Notes: generated from the sequence alone by a model not told the origin. A stretch of 5,003 nt of DNA from Chloroflexota bacterium (GCA_030550075.1 JAUQQB010000244.1:1-5003), one strand, 5' to 3'; counted from the stretch's first letter, positions 1 to 4,946 are shown. Program-made: numbers and translations.

Positions 1-59
1 CCGAAGGCGCCCCGCTCCGCCCCCAAAGCCCCCAGGGAAACGAACTGCGTAAGTCCTAA
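1..59 (+). other. Window edge: possible C-terminal tail of an upstream gene
   Basis: Plus-strand frames entering from the left edge stay open to a TAA at 50-52 (frame 2, a Pro/Arg-rich tail ending PPGKRTA) or a TAA at 57-59 (frame 3, ending NELRKS). Frame 1 stays open to 145-147 but runs through a perfect inverted repeat and is unlikely to be coding. The segment is too short to choose a frame or recognise a product, and it could equally be non-coding. The palindrome at 43-80 would sit at or just after such a gene end. Confidence 0.2.
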
Positions 60-80
60 ATCTTACGGAGTTGCGCAGTT
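43..80. repeat. 38-nt imperfect palindrome (TAGGACTTACGCAGTT type)
   Basis: The arms aactgcgtaa (43-52) and ttgcgcagtt (71-80) pair over ten positions with one G:T. After a G/G mismatch, tcc (54-56) pairs with gga (67-69), leaving a 10-nt loop. An alternative smaller hairpin pairs cgtaag (48-53) with cttacg (62-67). There is no T-tract on either side, so it is a poor intrinsic terminator. The bottom strand reads TAGGACTTACGCAGTT, which from memory resembles ends of small dispersed elements in cyanobacteria and Chloroflexota. That link is unverified. Confidence 0.55.
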
Positions 81-98
81 GACCTTATACCCGGGGTC

Positions 99-143
99 TT
101 TTGGGCTGGGACGGGCACCCTCGGTGCCCGTCCCAGCCCAAAA
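99..143. terminator. 21-bp perfect inverted repeat, 3-nt loop (terminator-like hairpin)
   Basis: Positions 99-119 (ttttgggctgggacgggcac plus c) are exactly complementary to 123-143, with loop ctc at 120-122. The GC-rich stem carries TTTT at its left foot and AAAA at its right foot. On either strand the 3' foot is therefore an A-run rather than a free U-tract. It could stop transcription as a very stable hairpin, or be a dispersed intergenic palindrome or a nuclease-resistant 3' end. Its position after the putative upstream gene end and well before the gene at 386 fits a boundary between transcription units. Confidence 0.5.
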
Positions 144-385
144 ATAAACGTTATCTCCCCTCGCAATGCCTATTTGTGAAACTTCGGACCTTTCCATGAG
201 CTCGTTAAAGGGAGAACCTCAGGTTTTTCTCAGCCGCAGGGGTTACGTTAAGCGGAGCGGGTCGTCAAATGGTAAGAGCCCACGCTGGAAGTCTTGTAGA
301 ATTTGCAGCACGCGTTGGCACATGGCGTGGGCTATCATTTACATCTGGAGCCGCTTCCGATTCTCATTCTGAGGCATGAGATCGG
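144..385. other. Non-coding spacer upstream of the MobA/CofC-like gene
   Basis: I find no credible gene in this stretch. A 68-codon open frame starting at 166 has no ribosome binding site, shows no recognisable composition and runs across the repeat element at 279-333. Minus-strand frames are short or cross the 99-143 hairpin. A 9-bp inverted repeat (agcccacgc 277-285 with gcgtgggct 325-333) encloses the core of the repeat element. Possible promoter words are TTGGCA at 315-320 with TTACAT at 339-344 (18-bp spacer), and TATCAT at 333-338. None is convincing alone. Confidence 0.5.
279..333 (+). repeat. Degenerate intergenic element, copy A
   Basis: This stretch aligns by eye with 3423-3473. 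Both begin with ccca, then read ggaagtc or ggagtc. Next comes gaattt, then a near-identical core (gcagcacgcgttggca here, gcggcacgcgtttgca there), and both end in gggct. This copy has about 4 extra bases after agtc, and the other has one extra c after gaattt. Each copy ends 50-55 bp before the start codon of a plus-strand gene. It could be a diverged dispersed repeat or a shared regulatory element. Confidence 0.4.
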
Positions 386-1516
386 ATGAAAGATCTCACC
401 CTGCTCGTAATGGTAGGCCCGATGGGGGATCACCCGCTGGAGCAGCAAATGGGGCAGATCCTCCGGGTGGCCGCGCGGGAGACCATCCATCGGATCATGG
501 ATACCGGACGGGTGGCCCGGGTCATCCTGGCCGCTCCAGACCGAGAGGGTCTGGAATCGTTGGAAAAGGCTCCCTTCCCTCTGGAGTTGGATCTTGATTC
601 AAGCGGTCAGCCCTTCGAATTCGGCACTCGCCTGGCTGAGTTGATCCAGCGCCATCAGGTCTTCCGCCTGCTTTACGTGGGGGCCGGTGCCGCGCCGTTG
701 ATGAGCACAGCCGGCTGGGAGGCGGTGCTGGCGGCGTTTGCGGAAATCAAGGAAGGCCTGCTGACGAACAATCTGCATTCCAGCGACTGGATCGCGGTGG
801 CTCCAGCGGAGGTGATCTCCGCTTATGCGCATCGGCTTCCCACCGACAATGCCATGGCGTGGGTGCTCCATCGGGAAGCCGGGCTCCCGGCTCGAGTCTG
901 GCCGCGCTCCACCGCCTCCCTTCTGGATCTGGACACGCCAGTAGATGCCTTGATCGCGGCCCACCATCCCCAGGCGCCCGCGGCCCTCCGGGAGGCGGTC
1001 GCGCGAACCGGATGGGATCCTTCCCGAGTGCGCCAAGTTCAGGCTCTGTTACGAACCCCAGGGAGCCGTCTGGTTCTCGCGGGGCGTGTTCCTTCGTGGG
1101 CCTGGGCCGTTCTGGAGCGACATGCCCAGATCTGGACCCGCGTGTTCAGCGAGGAGCGAGGGATGCAGGCCAGCGCCCGGATGCACCGAGGCGAGGTGCG
1201 TTCCTTGGTGTATGCTTACCTGCAGGCGGTAGGGCCCCGGCGCTTCTTTGAGACGCTGGCGGAACTGGCGGATGGGGCCCTGCTGGATATCCGGGTCTGG
1301 ATGGCGGCCGCCGGCCGCTGGCCATCGCCTGCGGATCGCTACGCGGCGGATCTTTTTGCGGTCTCCGAGATCCGCGATCCGGTGATCCGGGACTGGATTG
1401 AGTCCGCTGCTCGGGCGCCTCTGGCCATCCTGGTGGGGGGCCATACGCTGGTTGCCGCGGGTCTGGTGGCGTTGCTGGAGGGGGCTTTCGATATCCCGCA
1501 GATCCCCCTGGAGTAA
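386..1516 (+). CDS. Predicted MobA/CofC-like (GT-A fold) nucleotidyltransferase-related protein with unknown C-terminal domain
   Basis: 376 residues with no signal peptide or membrane segment, so probably cytoplasmic. I do not recognise the exact family. The N-terminal ~200 residues have the look of a nucleotide-diphospho-sugar transferase fold: a beta strand and helix leading to RVARVILAAPD (42-52), YVGAGAAPLM (97-106), NNLHSSDW (128-135), TDNAMAW (153-159) and DLDTPVD (181-187). The last resembles the conserved D-x-D-T-P-x-D motif of the MobA/CofC group. The glycine-rich LxxGxxxRMG nucleotide loop expected at the N-terminus is not evident (VGPMGDHPLEQQMG at 10-23), so nucleotidyl transfer is uncertain. 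Residues ~200-376 form a second, mostly helical part with RLVLAGRVPSWAW (228-240), FSEERGM (254-260) and GEVRSL (269-274), which I cannot assign. Start: ATG at 386 is the most upstream ATG, because an in-frame TGA lies at 377-379. The only upstream SD-like word is a weak GAGG at 371-374. ATG 410 is an alternative. Confidence 0.75.
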   Translation: MKDLTLLVMVGPMGDHPLEQQMGQILRVAARETIHRIMDTGRVARVILAAPDREGLESLEKAPFPLELDLDSSGQPFEFGTRLAELIQRHQVFRLLYVGAGAAPLMSTAGWEAVLAAFAEIKEGLLTNNLHSSDWIAVAPAEVISAYAHRLPTDNAMAWVLHREAGLPARVWPRSTASLLDLDTPVDALIAAHHPQAPAALREAVARTGWDPSRVRQVQALLRTPGSRLVLAGRVPSWAWAVLERHAQIWTRVFSEERGMQASARMHRGEVRSLVYAYLQAVGPRRFFETLAELADGALLDIRVWMAAAGRWPSPADRYAADLFAVSEIRDPVIRDWIESAARAPLAILVGGHTLVAAGLVALLEGAFDIPQIPLE

Positions 1517-1605
1517 GTGTCGGGGCCCTGGATGAGTTCATCCATTGCAAACCCGGGTTGCGAATTCGATCCGTCTCATAAAACGATAGATCGCACCTAA
1601 GAAAG
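1517..1605. other. Intergenic spacer with two small palindromes
   Basis: Just after the stop of the upstream gene, tggatga (1529-1535) and tcatcca (1538-1544) form a 7-bp stem around gt. Immediately after it, gca/accc and gggt/tgc (1547-1561, one bulged A) form a second palindrome centred on cccggg. Neither is followed by a T-run, so termination is only possible, not shown. A weak promoter reading would be TTGCGA (1558-1563) with TAAAAC at 1579-1584, but the 15-bp spacer is short. Confidence 0.35.
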
Positions 1606-1613
1606 AAAGGGGG
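1606..1613 (+). promoter_or_regulatory. Ribosome binding site for the C39 peptidase gene
   Basis: AAAGGGGG lies 6 nt before the ATG at 1620 and is strongly purine-rich. It supports that start codon and separate translation initiation rather than coupling to the gene 103 bp upstream. Confidence 0.6.
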
Positions 1614-1619
1614 AACAGG

Positions 1620-2954
1620 ATGGGATCCCGTCGGAAATGGATCGGGTTAAGCCTGCTGGTCGCTTTCCTGAGTCTGGGGGCCATCTGGGAGGGTCTTCAC
1701 CGCCTTCCCCCGCGCTATATCGCCCGACTGATCCCGGAGCCGCTCCAACCATGGTTCTGGCCTGCGCATCCCAAAGAGGTCCCCACGCCGATGGCGACGG
1801 TTCCCCCGGAACGGCTGGCGGTTCTCCTCACGCCGATCGCTCCCCGTCCTTCCCCGACGGGAACGGTGCTTCCCTCCCCGACCCCGAGTCCCTCTCCGTC
1901 GCCGGCGCCCACCCTCCCGCCGACGTTCACCCCGTTCCGCTCGATTCCGACGCCGACGGTTACCCGGCCAGCGTTCCCAGGGCCGACCCAGGCGGCGCGG
2001 AACACCCCGGCGGCGCTGGATCAGGCCGATGTGCTGCTCTACGGGGTGCGCCATGCGTTCCAGACATGGAACAACTGCGGTCCGGCGACCTTGGCGATGG
2101 CGTTGAGCTTCTATAGGTGGCGGGGCACCCAGCGGGATGCAGCAGCGGTTCTGAAGCCGGATCCGGAAGATAAGAACGTCTCGCCGGAAGAGATGGCGGC
2201 CTTCGCCCGGAGCCTTGGACTCGGCGCGCGGGTTCGGATGAACGGGGATCTCGAACTGCTCAAGCGACTGCTGCGATCCGGATTCCCGGTCCTCATCGAA
2301 ACGGGTTTCGAGCCGGATCCCAAACAGGGGTGGATGGGCCACTATAAGCTGTTGATCGGCTACAGCAAGCGGGCGGGGCAGTTCATTATTATGGATTCGT
2401 ATATGGGGCCCAATCAGGGGGTTTCCTATGGAGAGGTAGACCGTTACTGGCGGCACTTCAATCGAGCATATATCGTGATCTATCCGCCGGAGGCAGAGGG
2501 CCGCCTGCGAGAGTTGATCGGCCCGGTCTGGGATGACGACCGCCGGATGTGGGAGGAAGCGCTGGCCCGGGCGCAGGAGGAGCTGGCAGCGGATCCTCAG
2601 GATGCTTTCGCCTGGTTCAATGCGGGCGCCGCGCTGTTCCATCTGGGGCGAGCGGAAGACGCCGCAGCGGCGTTCGATCAGGCGCGGGCTTTGCGCTTGC
2701 CCTGGCGCATCCTGTGGTATCGGTTTGAGCCCTTCGAGGCGTATCTGGCCGTCGGCCGTTATGCCGATGTGATCGCCCTGGCCGATGCGAACCTGCGGGT
2801 GACGCCTTACGTCGAGGAATGGTATGACTATAAAGGCCAGGCGTTGCTGGCGCTAGGGGATCGGGAGCAGGCCCGGACGCTCTTTGAACAGGCGCTCCGG
2901 TTCAATCCCAACTTCCAGGCCGCCCGAGCCCATCTGGCGGCTATATCCCCATGA
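1620..2954 (+). CDS. Exported/membrane-anchored C39-family cysteine peptidase domain protein with TPR repeats
   Basis: 444 residues. The N-terminus has basic residues (RRK at 4-6) followed by a hydrophobic segment (about 7-23), read as a signal anchor or uncleaved signal peptide. Residues ~51-130 are a Pro/Thr/Ser-rich linker typical of extracytoplasmic spacers. Residues ~137-290 look like a Peptidase_C39_2 domain (papain fold): FQTWNNCGPATLAM supplies the presumed oxyanion Gln148 and nucleophile Cys153, GHYKLLIGY supplies His241, and IIMDSY supplies Asp259. All expected catalytic residues are therefore present. Residues ~310-442 form TPR-like helical pairs (DAFAWFNAGAALFHLGRAED at 328-347, YKGQALLALGDREQARTLFE at 404-423), probably for protein binding. 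Substrate unknown; unlike C39 bacteriocin processors it has no ABC transporter domains. The start is supported by AAAGGGGG 6 nt upstream. The TGA stop (2952-2954) overlaps a palindrome and converges on a small minus-strand gene. Confidence 0.88.
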   Translation: MGSRRKWIGLSLLVAFLSLGAIWEGLHRLPPRYIARLIPEPLQPWFWPAHPKEVPTPMATVPPERLAVLLTPIAPRPSPTGTVLPSPTPSPSPSPAPTLPPTFTPFRSIPTPTVTRPAFPGPTQAARNTPAALDQADVLLYGVRHAFQTWNNCGPATLAMALSFYRWRGTQRDAAAVLKPDPEDKNVSPEEMAAFARSLGLGARVRMNGDLELLKRLLRSGFPVLIETGFEPDPKQGWMGHYKLLIGYSKRAGQFIIMDSYMGPNQGVSYGEVDRYWRHFNRAYIVIYPPEAEGRLRELIGPVWDDDRRMWEEALARAQEELAADPQDAFAWFNAGAALFHLGRAEDAAAAFDQARALRLPWRILWYRFEPFEAYLAVGRYADVIALADANLRVTPYVEEWYDYKGQALLALGDREQARTLFEQALRFNPNFQAARAHLAAISP

Positions 2955-2986
2955 GGTAGGACAACTGCAAGCAGTTGTCCTACCTC
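2953..2986. terminator. Shared palindrome between convergent genes (bidirectional terminator candidate)
   Basis: gaggtaggacaactgc (2953-2968) and gcagttgtcctacctc (2971-2986) are perfect complements around aa, a 16-bp inverted repeat. The TGA of the C39/TPR gene (2952-2954) overlaps its left end, and the TAG of the minus-strand small gene (2982-2980) lies in its right arm. Neither side has a T-tract, so it is not a textbook Rho-independent terminator. Its symmetry and position between convergent stops nevertheless fit a two-way transcription stop. It could also be a REP-like dispersed palindrome. Confidence 0.6.
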
Positions 2987-3150
2987 TCCTGCATCCAGCG
3001 CCCGAAGCGGATCATCCACGCCCCGGCCTGGAACCAAAGGGTTTCCCGTTCCCTTCCCTGTTCGGCGGCCTTGCGCATGGCCTCCGCCTGGGCTTCTGCC
3101 ACTCGATCAAGCCGATATATCCAAGCCCAAATAGCAGGATCTGTAAACAT
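2980..3150 (-). CDS. Small Trp-rich charged protein, 56 aa, unknown function
   Basis: The bottom strand has an ATG (3150-3148), 56 sense codons and a TAG (2982-2980). It starts MFTDPAIWAWIYRLDRVAEA and ends AGAWMIRFGRWMQER. I do not recognise the family. Visible: five Trp (8, 10, 39, 45, 52), a strongly charged Ala/Glu/Arg middle (about 14-36) that should be one long amphipathic helix, and a C-terminal Trp/Met/Phe-rich amphipathic helix (about 38-54) that could lie on a membrane surface or pack against a partner. It has no signal peptide, Cys, His or metal motif. Support for its being real: GGAGG (3160-3156) 5 nt before the ATG, a promoter with TTGACA and a 17-bp spacer just upstream, GC-rich codons beginning exactly after an AT-rich leader, and a stop inside a palindrome shared with the convergent C39 gene. 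It is below the length cutoff of many gene finders. Confidence 0.8.
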   Translation of the reverse strand: MFTDPAIWAWIYRLDRVAEAQAEAMRKAAEQGRERETLWFQAGAWMIRFGRWMQER

Positions 3151-3155
3151 TTTGT

Positions 3156-3160
3156 CCTCC
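3156..3160 (-). promoter_or_regulatory. Strong Shine-Dalgarno for the 56-aa protein
   Basis: The bottom strand reads ggaggacaaa and then ATG. GGAGG is fully complementary to the anti-SD core and sits 5 nt from the start codon. It fixes the start of the minus-strand small gene and is among the best SD sites in this window. Confidence 0.75.
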
Positions 3161-3179
3161 AGTTTTATCCAACTTCACT

Positions 3180-3208
3180 ATATTAATTGGGAAAATTTAC
3201 ATTGTCAA
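3180..3208 (-). promoter_or_regulatory. Near-consensus sigma70-type promoter for the 56-aa protein gene
   Basis: On the bottom strand, TTGACA (3208-3203, perfect -35) is followed by exactly 17 bp and TAATAT (3185-3180, 4/6 to TATAAT). Upstream of the -35, roughly 3209-3240 is rich in A/T runs, like an UP element. Transcription would start near 3173, giving a leader of roughly 20-25 nt that contains the GGAGG site. The AT-rich island stands out sharply from the surrounding GC-rich DNA. Confidence 0.7.
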
Positions 3209-3422
3209 ATATTAAATTTCAAACCAACTAATTCAAAAATTTCGCCCTTCTGGAAGAGATTTTGGGGACTGGGGAGTTGAAGGCGGCTCACCCATTCCGA
3301 AAAAGGGGGCTCTCGATCCCCTGGGATAGAGGCAACGGCGTAAGTCCGGATCTCTTTTTCCTCATGTCCCTTACGGCCCAAGGGTCCGTGAGGAGGGACC
3401 TCACAGGCCCTCCCAGTGGGAA

Positions 3423-3473
3423 CCCATGGCAGGAGTCGAATTTCGCGGCACGCGTTTGCAATATAGACGGGCT
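3423..3473 (+). repeat. Degenerate intergenic element, copy B
   Basis: This copy aligns with 279-333: same order of ccca, ggagtc, gaattt, the core gc-ggcacgcgttt-gca and a final gggct, with two small indels. It ends 55 bp before the flavin reductase start, as copy A ends 52 bp before its gene. TTGCAA (3456-3461) and TAAGCT (3479-3484) with a 17-bp spacer could be a weak promoter that overlaps the end of the element. Confidence 0.4.
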
Positions 3474-3514
3474 GCCGGTAAGCTATGCCCTGAACCCCTT
3501 CCACATTCTGGATT

Positions 3515-3520
3515 GGAGAA
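3515..3520 (+). promoter_or_regulatory. Ribosome binding site deciding the flavin reductase start
   Basis: GGAGAA lies 8 nt before the ATG at 3529; a second GGAG (3523-3526) is too close to be used. This site and the family-like N-terminus argue for 3529 instead of in-frame upstream starts at 3262 or 3364. Confidence 0.55.
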
Positions 3521-3528
3521 ATGGAGTC

Positions 3529-4011
3529 ATGGACCCTGAGATCCGCAAGCGCACGCTGAGGCTGATCACCTATGGTCTTTACGTGCTCACCGCGGCGGAC
3601 GGCGAGGAGATCGCCGCCGGGACGGTGAACTGGCTCTCCCAGGCCTCGTTCAACCCGCCTCTGGTGATGGTGGGGATCAAGCGGGACAGCCATCTCCATG
3701 CGCTGATCGAGCGGACCGGTCGCTTCGCGGTGAACATCCTGGGGGCCGGGCAGAAGGAGATCGCCGCTGCCTTCTTCCGTCCCACGCAGGTGTCCGAGGG
3801 TCGGCTGAACGGTTATCCCTTCGAACGCGGTCCGCAAACTGGTGCGCCCCTTCTGCTGGACCTGCCGGCGTGGTTTGAGGCACAGGTGACCGACGCAGTG
3901 CATCGGGGAGATCACACCGTGTTTGTGGCCGAGGTCATCGAAGCCGGGCTGCGGGACCTCGCAGCGAAGCCGCTGGTGATGTGGGATACCGGATGGTATT
4001 ACGGGGGGTAG
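3529..4011 (+). CDS. Flavin reductase-like, FMN-binding domain protein
   Basis: 160 residues from ATG 3529, a normal size for a stand-alone flavin reductase-like (split-barrel FMN-binding) domain. Such proteins bind FMN and pass electrons from NAD(P)H or a redox partner to flavin, ferric iron, a rubredoxin/diiron protein or oxygen. Visible family features are TYGLYVLTAADGEEIAAGTV near residues 14-33, then NWLSQASFNPPLVMVGI (a flavin-contacting strand-loop), GRFAVNILG, and GDHTVFVAEV near the C-terminus. The TYGLYVLT start and NW-x-Q-x-SF-x-PPL pattern resemble the flavodomain of high-molecular-weight rubredoxins (Hrb), but no rubredoxin CxxC motifs follow, so any rubredoxin partner must be encoded elsewhere. 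Cytoplasmic, no signal peptide. The open frame continues upstream to 3262, but that part lies in structured intergenic DNA, has no family similarity and is excluded. The exact electron acceptor is unknown. Confidence 0.87.
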   Translation: MDPEIRKRTLRLITYGLYVLTAADGEEIAAGTVNWLSQASFNPPLVMVGIKRDSHLHALIERTGRFAVNILGAGQKEIAAAFFRPTQVSEGRLNGYPFERGPQTGAPLLLDLPAWFEAQVTDAVHRGDHTVFVAEVIEAGLRDLAAKPLVMWDTGWYYGG

Positions 4012-4106
4012 AGGAGGAACAGTCCGCTTCCCCCCTTCACTCCGACGGTCTGAATCGTTAAAGCCTATCATAGCCAGGCGCCACCTTACTTTCTGGAGGG
4101 GCCCGG
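4003..4106. promoter_or_regulatory. Spacer with possible hairpin and weak promoter before the DegV gene
   Basis: GGGGGG at the end of the flavin reductase gene (4003-4008) can pair with CCCCCC (4030-4035), which is followed by tt. The 21-nt loop makes this only a weak terminator candidate. TATCAT (4066-4071) is a good -10 word, but I find no good -35 at proper spacing. TGGAGGG (4094-4100) is a strong SD 6 nt before the DegV ATG. The DegV gene may be read through from the flavin reductase gene or start its own transcript. Confidence 0.3.
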
Positions 4107-4946
4107 ATGGTTCGAATCGTGACGGATAGCGGTGCACATCTTCCGCCGGAACTGTTCCGCCAGCATGAGATCACAGTGATCCCCCTGGTGGTGAACATGG
4201 GCGGGCGGACTTACTATGAGGGAGAGGATCTGAATCTGGAAGCCTTTTATCACTATCTCCGGACCTCCCCGACGCTCCCCACGACCTCTCAGCCGCCAGT
4301 GGGCCGGTTCTATGAGGCCTATCGTCAGTTGAGCGAGACAGGGGATCCGATCATCTCGATCCATCTTTCCTCTGCGTTGAGTGGGACCTATGCGGCGGCG
4401 ATGGCGGCCCGGGAGATGCTCCCCGAAGCCGAGATCCACGTGGTAGACACCCGGTTGATCTCCGTTCCTCAGGGGATCTTGGTGCTGGAAGCTGCCCGGA
4501 TGGCCCGGGCGGGGGCGACGGCCCAGGAGATCACGGAGCGCCTGGAGTTCATGAAGGCCCGCACGGTGTTCTATTTCGTCCTGGACACCCTGGAGTATCT
4601 GGCCAAGGGAGGGCGGGTGAGCAACATCCAGGCCCTGATGGGAAACCTGCTCCAGTTGAAGCCCATCCTCAAGCTCCACGAGGGTCGGATTGAGGCACAT
4701 GAGCGGGTGCGGACGACGCAACGGGCCCGGGCCCGGCTGCAGGAGCTGATCCGGGAATACGCGCGTGGGCGGCGGGATCTGCGAATCGGGGTGATGCACA
4801 CCCGGCTTCAGGAGGTAGCGGAAGAGATCGCCCGTGCCCTGCAGGAGGAGTTGCGGCCGACAGAGATCTTCATTGCGGAAGCGGGGCCGGCCGTGGCCAC
4901 CCATGCCGGGCCAGGGGGATTGGGGCTGGCGTGTTATGGGGAATAG
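4107..4946 (+). CDS. DegV family fatty-acid-binding protein (FakB-like)
   Basis: 279 residues, full length for the family. DegV/FakB proteins hold a single fatty acid and, with a FakA-type kinase, present it for phosphorylation to acyl-phosphate that enters phospholipid synthesis. Family landmarks are all present: IVTDSGAHLP (4-13), PTTSQPPVG (58-66, the loop usually TSQPS), SIHLSSALSGTY (84-95), HVVDTRLIS (111-119), TLEYLAKGGRVS (161-172), LKPILKL (184-190), an RVRT segment (200-203) and the C-terminal GPAVATHAGPGGLG (260-273). The Ser/Thr of the TSQ and SGTY loops and the His of THAGPG match residues known in FakB proteins to bind the acid carboxylate. Cytoplasmic. TGGAGGG (4094-4100), 6 nt upstream, supports ATG 4107. 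No FakA/DAK-type kinase gene is in the window, so the partner and lipid specificity are unknown. Confidence 0.93.
   Translation: MVRIVTDSGAHLPPELFRQHEITVIPLVVNMGGRTYYEGEDLNLEAFYHYLRTSPTLPTTSQPPVGRFYEAYRQLSETGDPIISIHLSSALSGTYAAAMAAREMLPEAEIHVVDTRLISVPQGILVLEAARMARAGATAQEITERLEFMKARTVFYFVLDTLEYLAKGGRVSNIQALMGNLLQLKPILKLHEGRIEAHERVRTTQRARARLQELIREYARGRRDLRIGVMHTRLQEVAEEIARALQEELRPTEIFIAEAGPAVATHAGPGGLGLACYGE

Larger units (their letters stand above)
3209..3528. other. Hairpin-rich non-coding spacer between divergent genes
   Basis: I see no credible gene here, although the frame of the downstream flavin reductase stays open back to 3262. Several pairings are visible. ctct/atccc (3310-3313, 3316-3320) pairs with gggat/agag (3323-3331). 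cgtaag (3339-3344) pairs with cttacg (3370-3375). gtgagg (3388-3393) pairs with cctcac (3399-3404), and alternatively ggaggg plus cc (3392-3400) pairs with ggccctcc (3406-3413). Copy B of the ~50-bp element follows at 3423-3473. The segment may be a structured leader for the flavin reductase mRNA or a patchwork of dispersed repeats. Confidence 0.45.

Noticed and set aside
166..372. 68-codon plus-strand open frame
   Set aside because: No ribosome binding site, no family-like composition, and it crosses repeat element A; best read as spacer.
1647..2642. 331-codon minus-strand open frame
   Set aside because: Antisense shadow of the C39/TPR gene; Arg/Gly-rich low-complexity opposite the Pro/Thr/Ser linker.
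3304..3322. AGGGG/CCCCT stem followed by TTTTT on the minus strand, a terminator-like site
   Set aside because: Five-bp stem with a 9-nt loop and no minus-strand gene upstream to terminate; the alternative pairing at 3310-3331 is better.
3235..3404. Minus-strand GTG-started short frame of about 56 codons with a GGGAGGG upstream
   Set aside because: Composition is Pro/Ser-rich and looks like translated intergenic sequence; it spans the hairpins and runs into the small-gene promoter region.
3262..3528. N-terminal extension of the flavin reductase frame
   Set aside because: The frame is open by chance through hairpins and element B; the family N-terminus and the GGAGAA site fit ATG 3529.
3205..4137. 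310-codon minus-strand open frame
   Set aside because: It is antisense to the flavin reductase gene, its composition is that of a reverse-strand shadow, and its 3' part runs into the -35 of the small-gene promoter.
4086..4904. 272-codon minus-strand open frame
   Set aside because: Antisense to a full-length DegV gene with all family motifs; no ribosome binding site.
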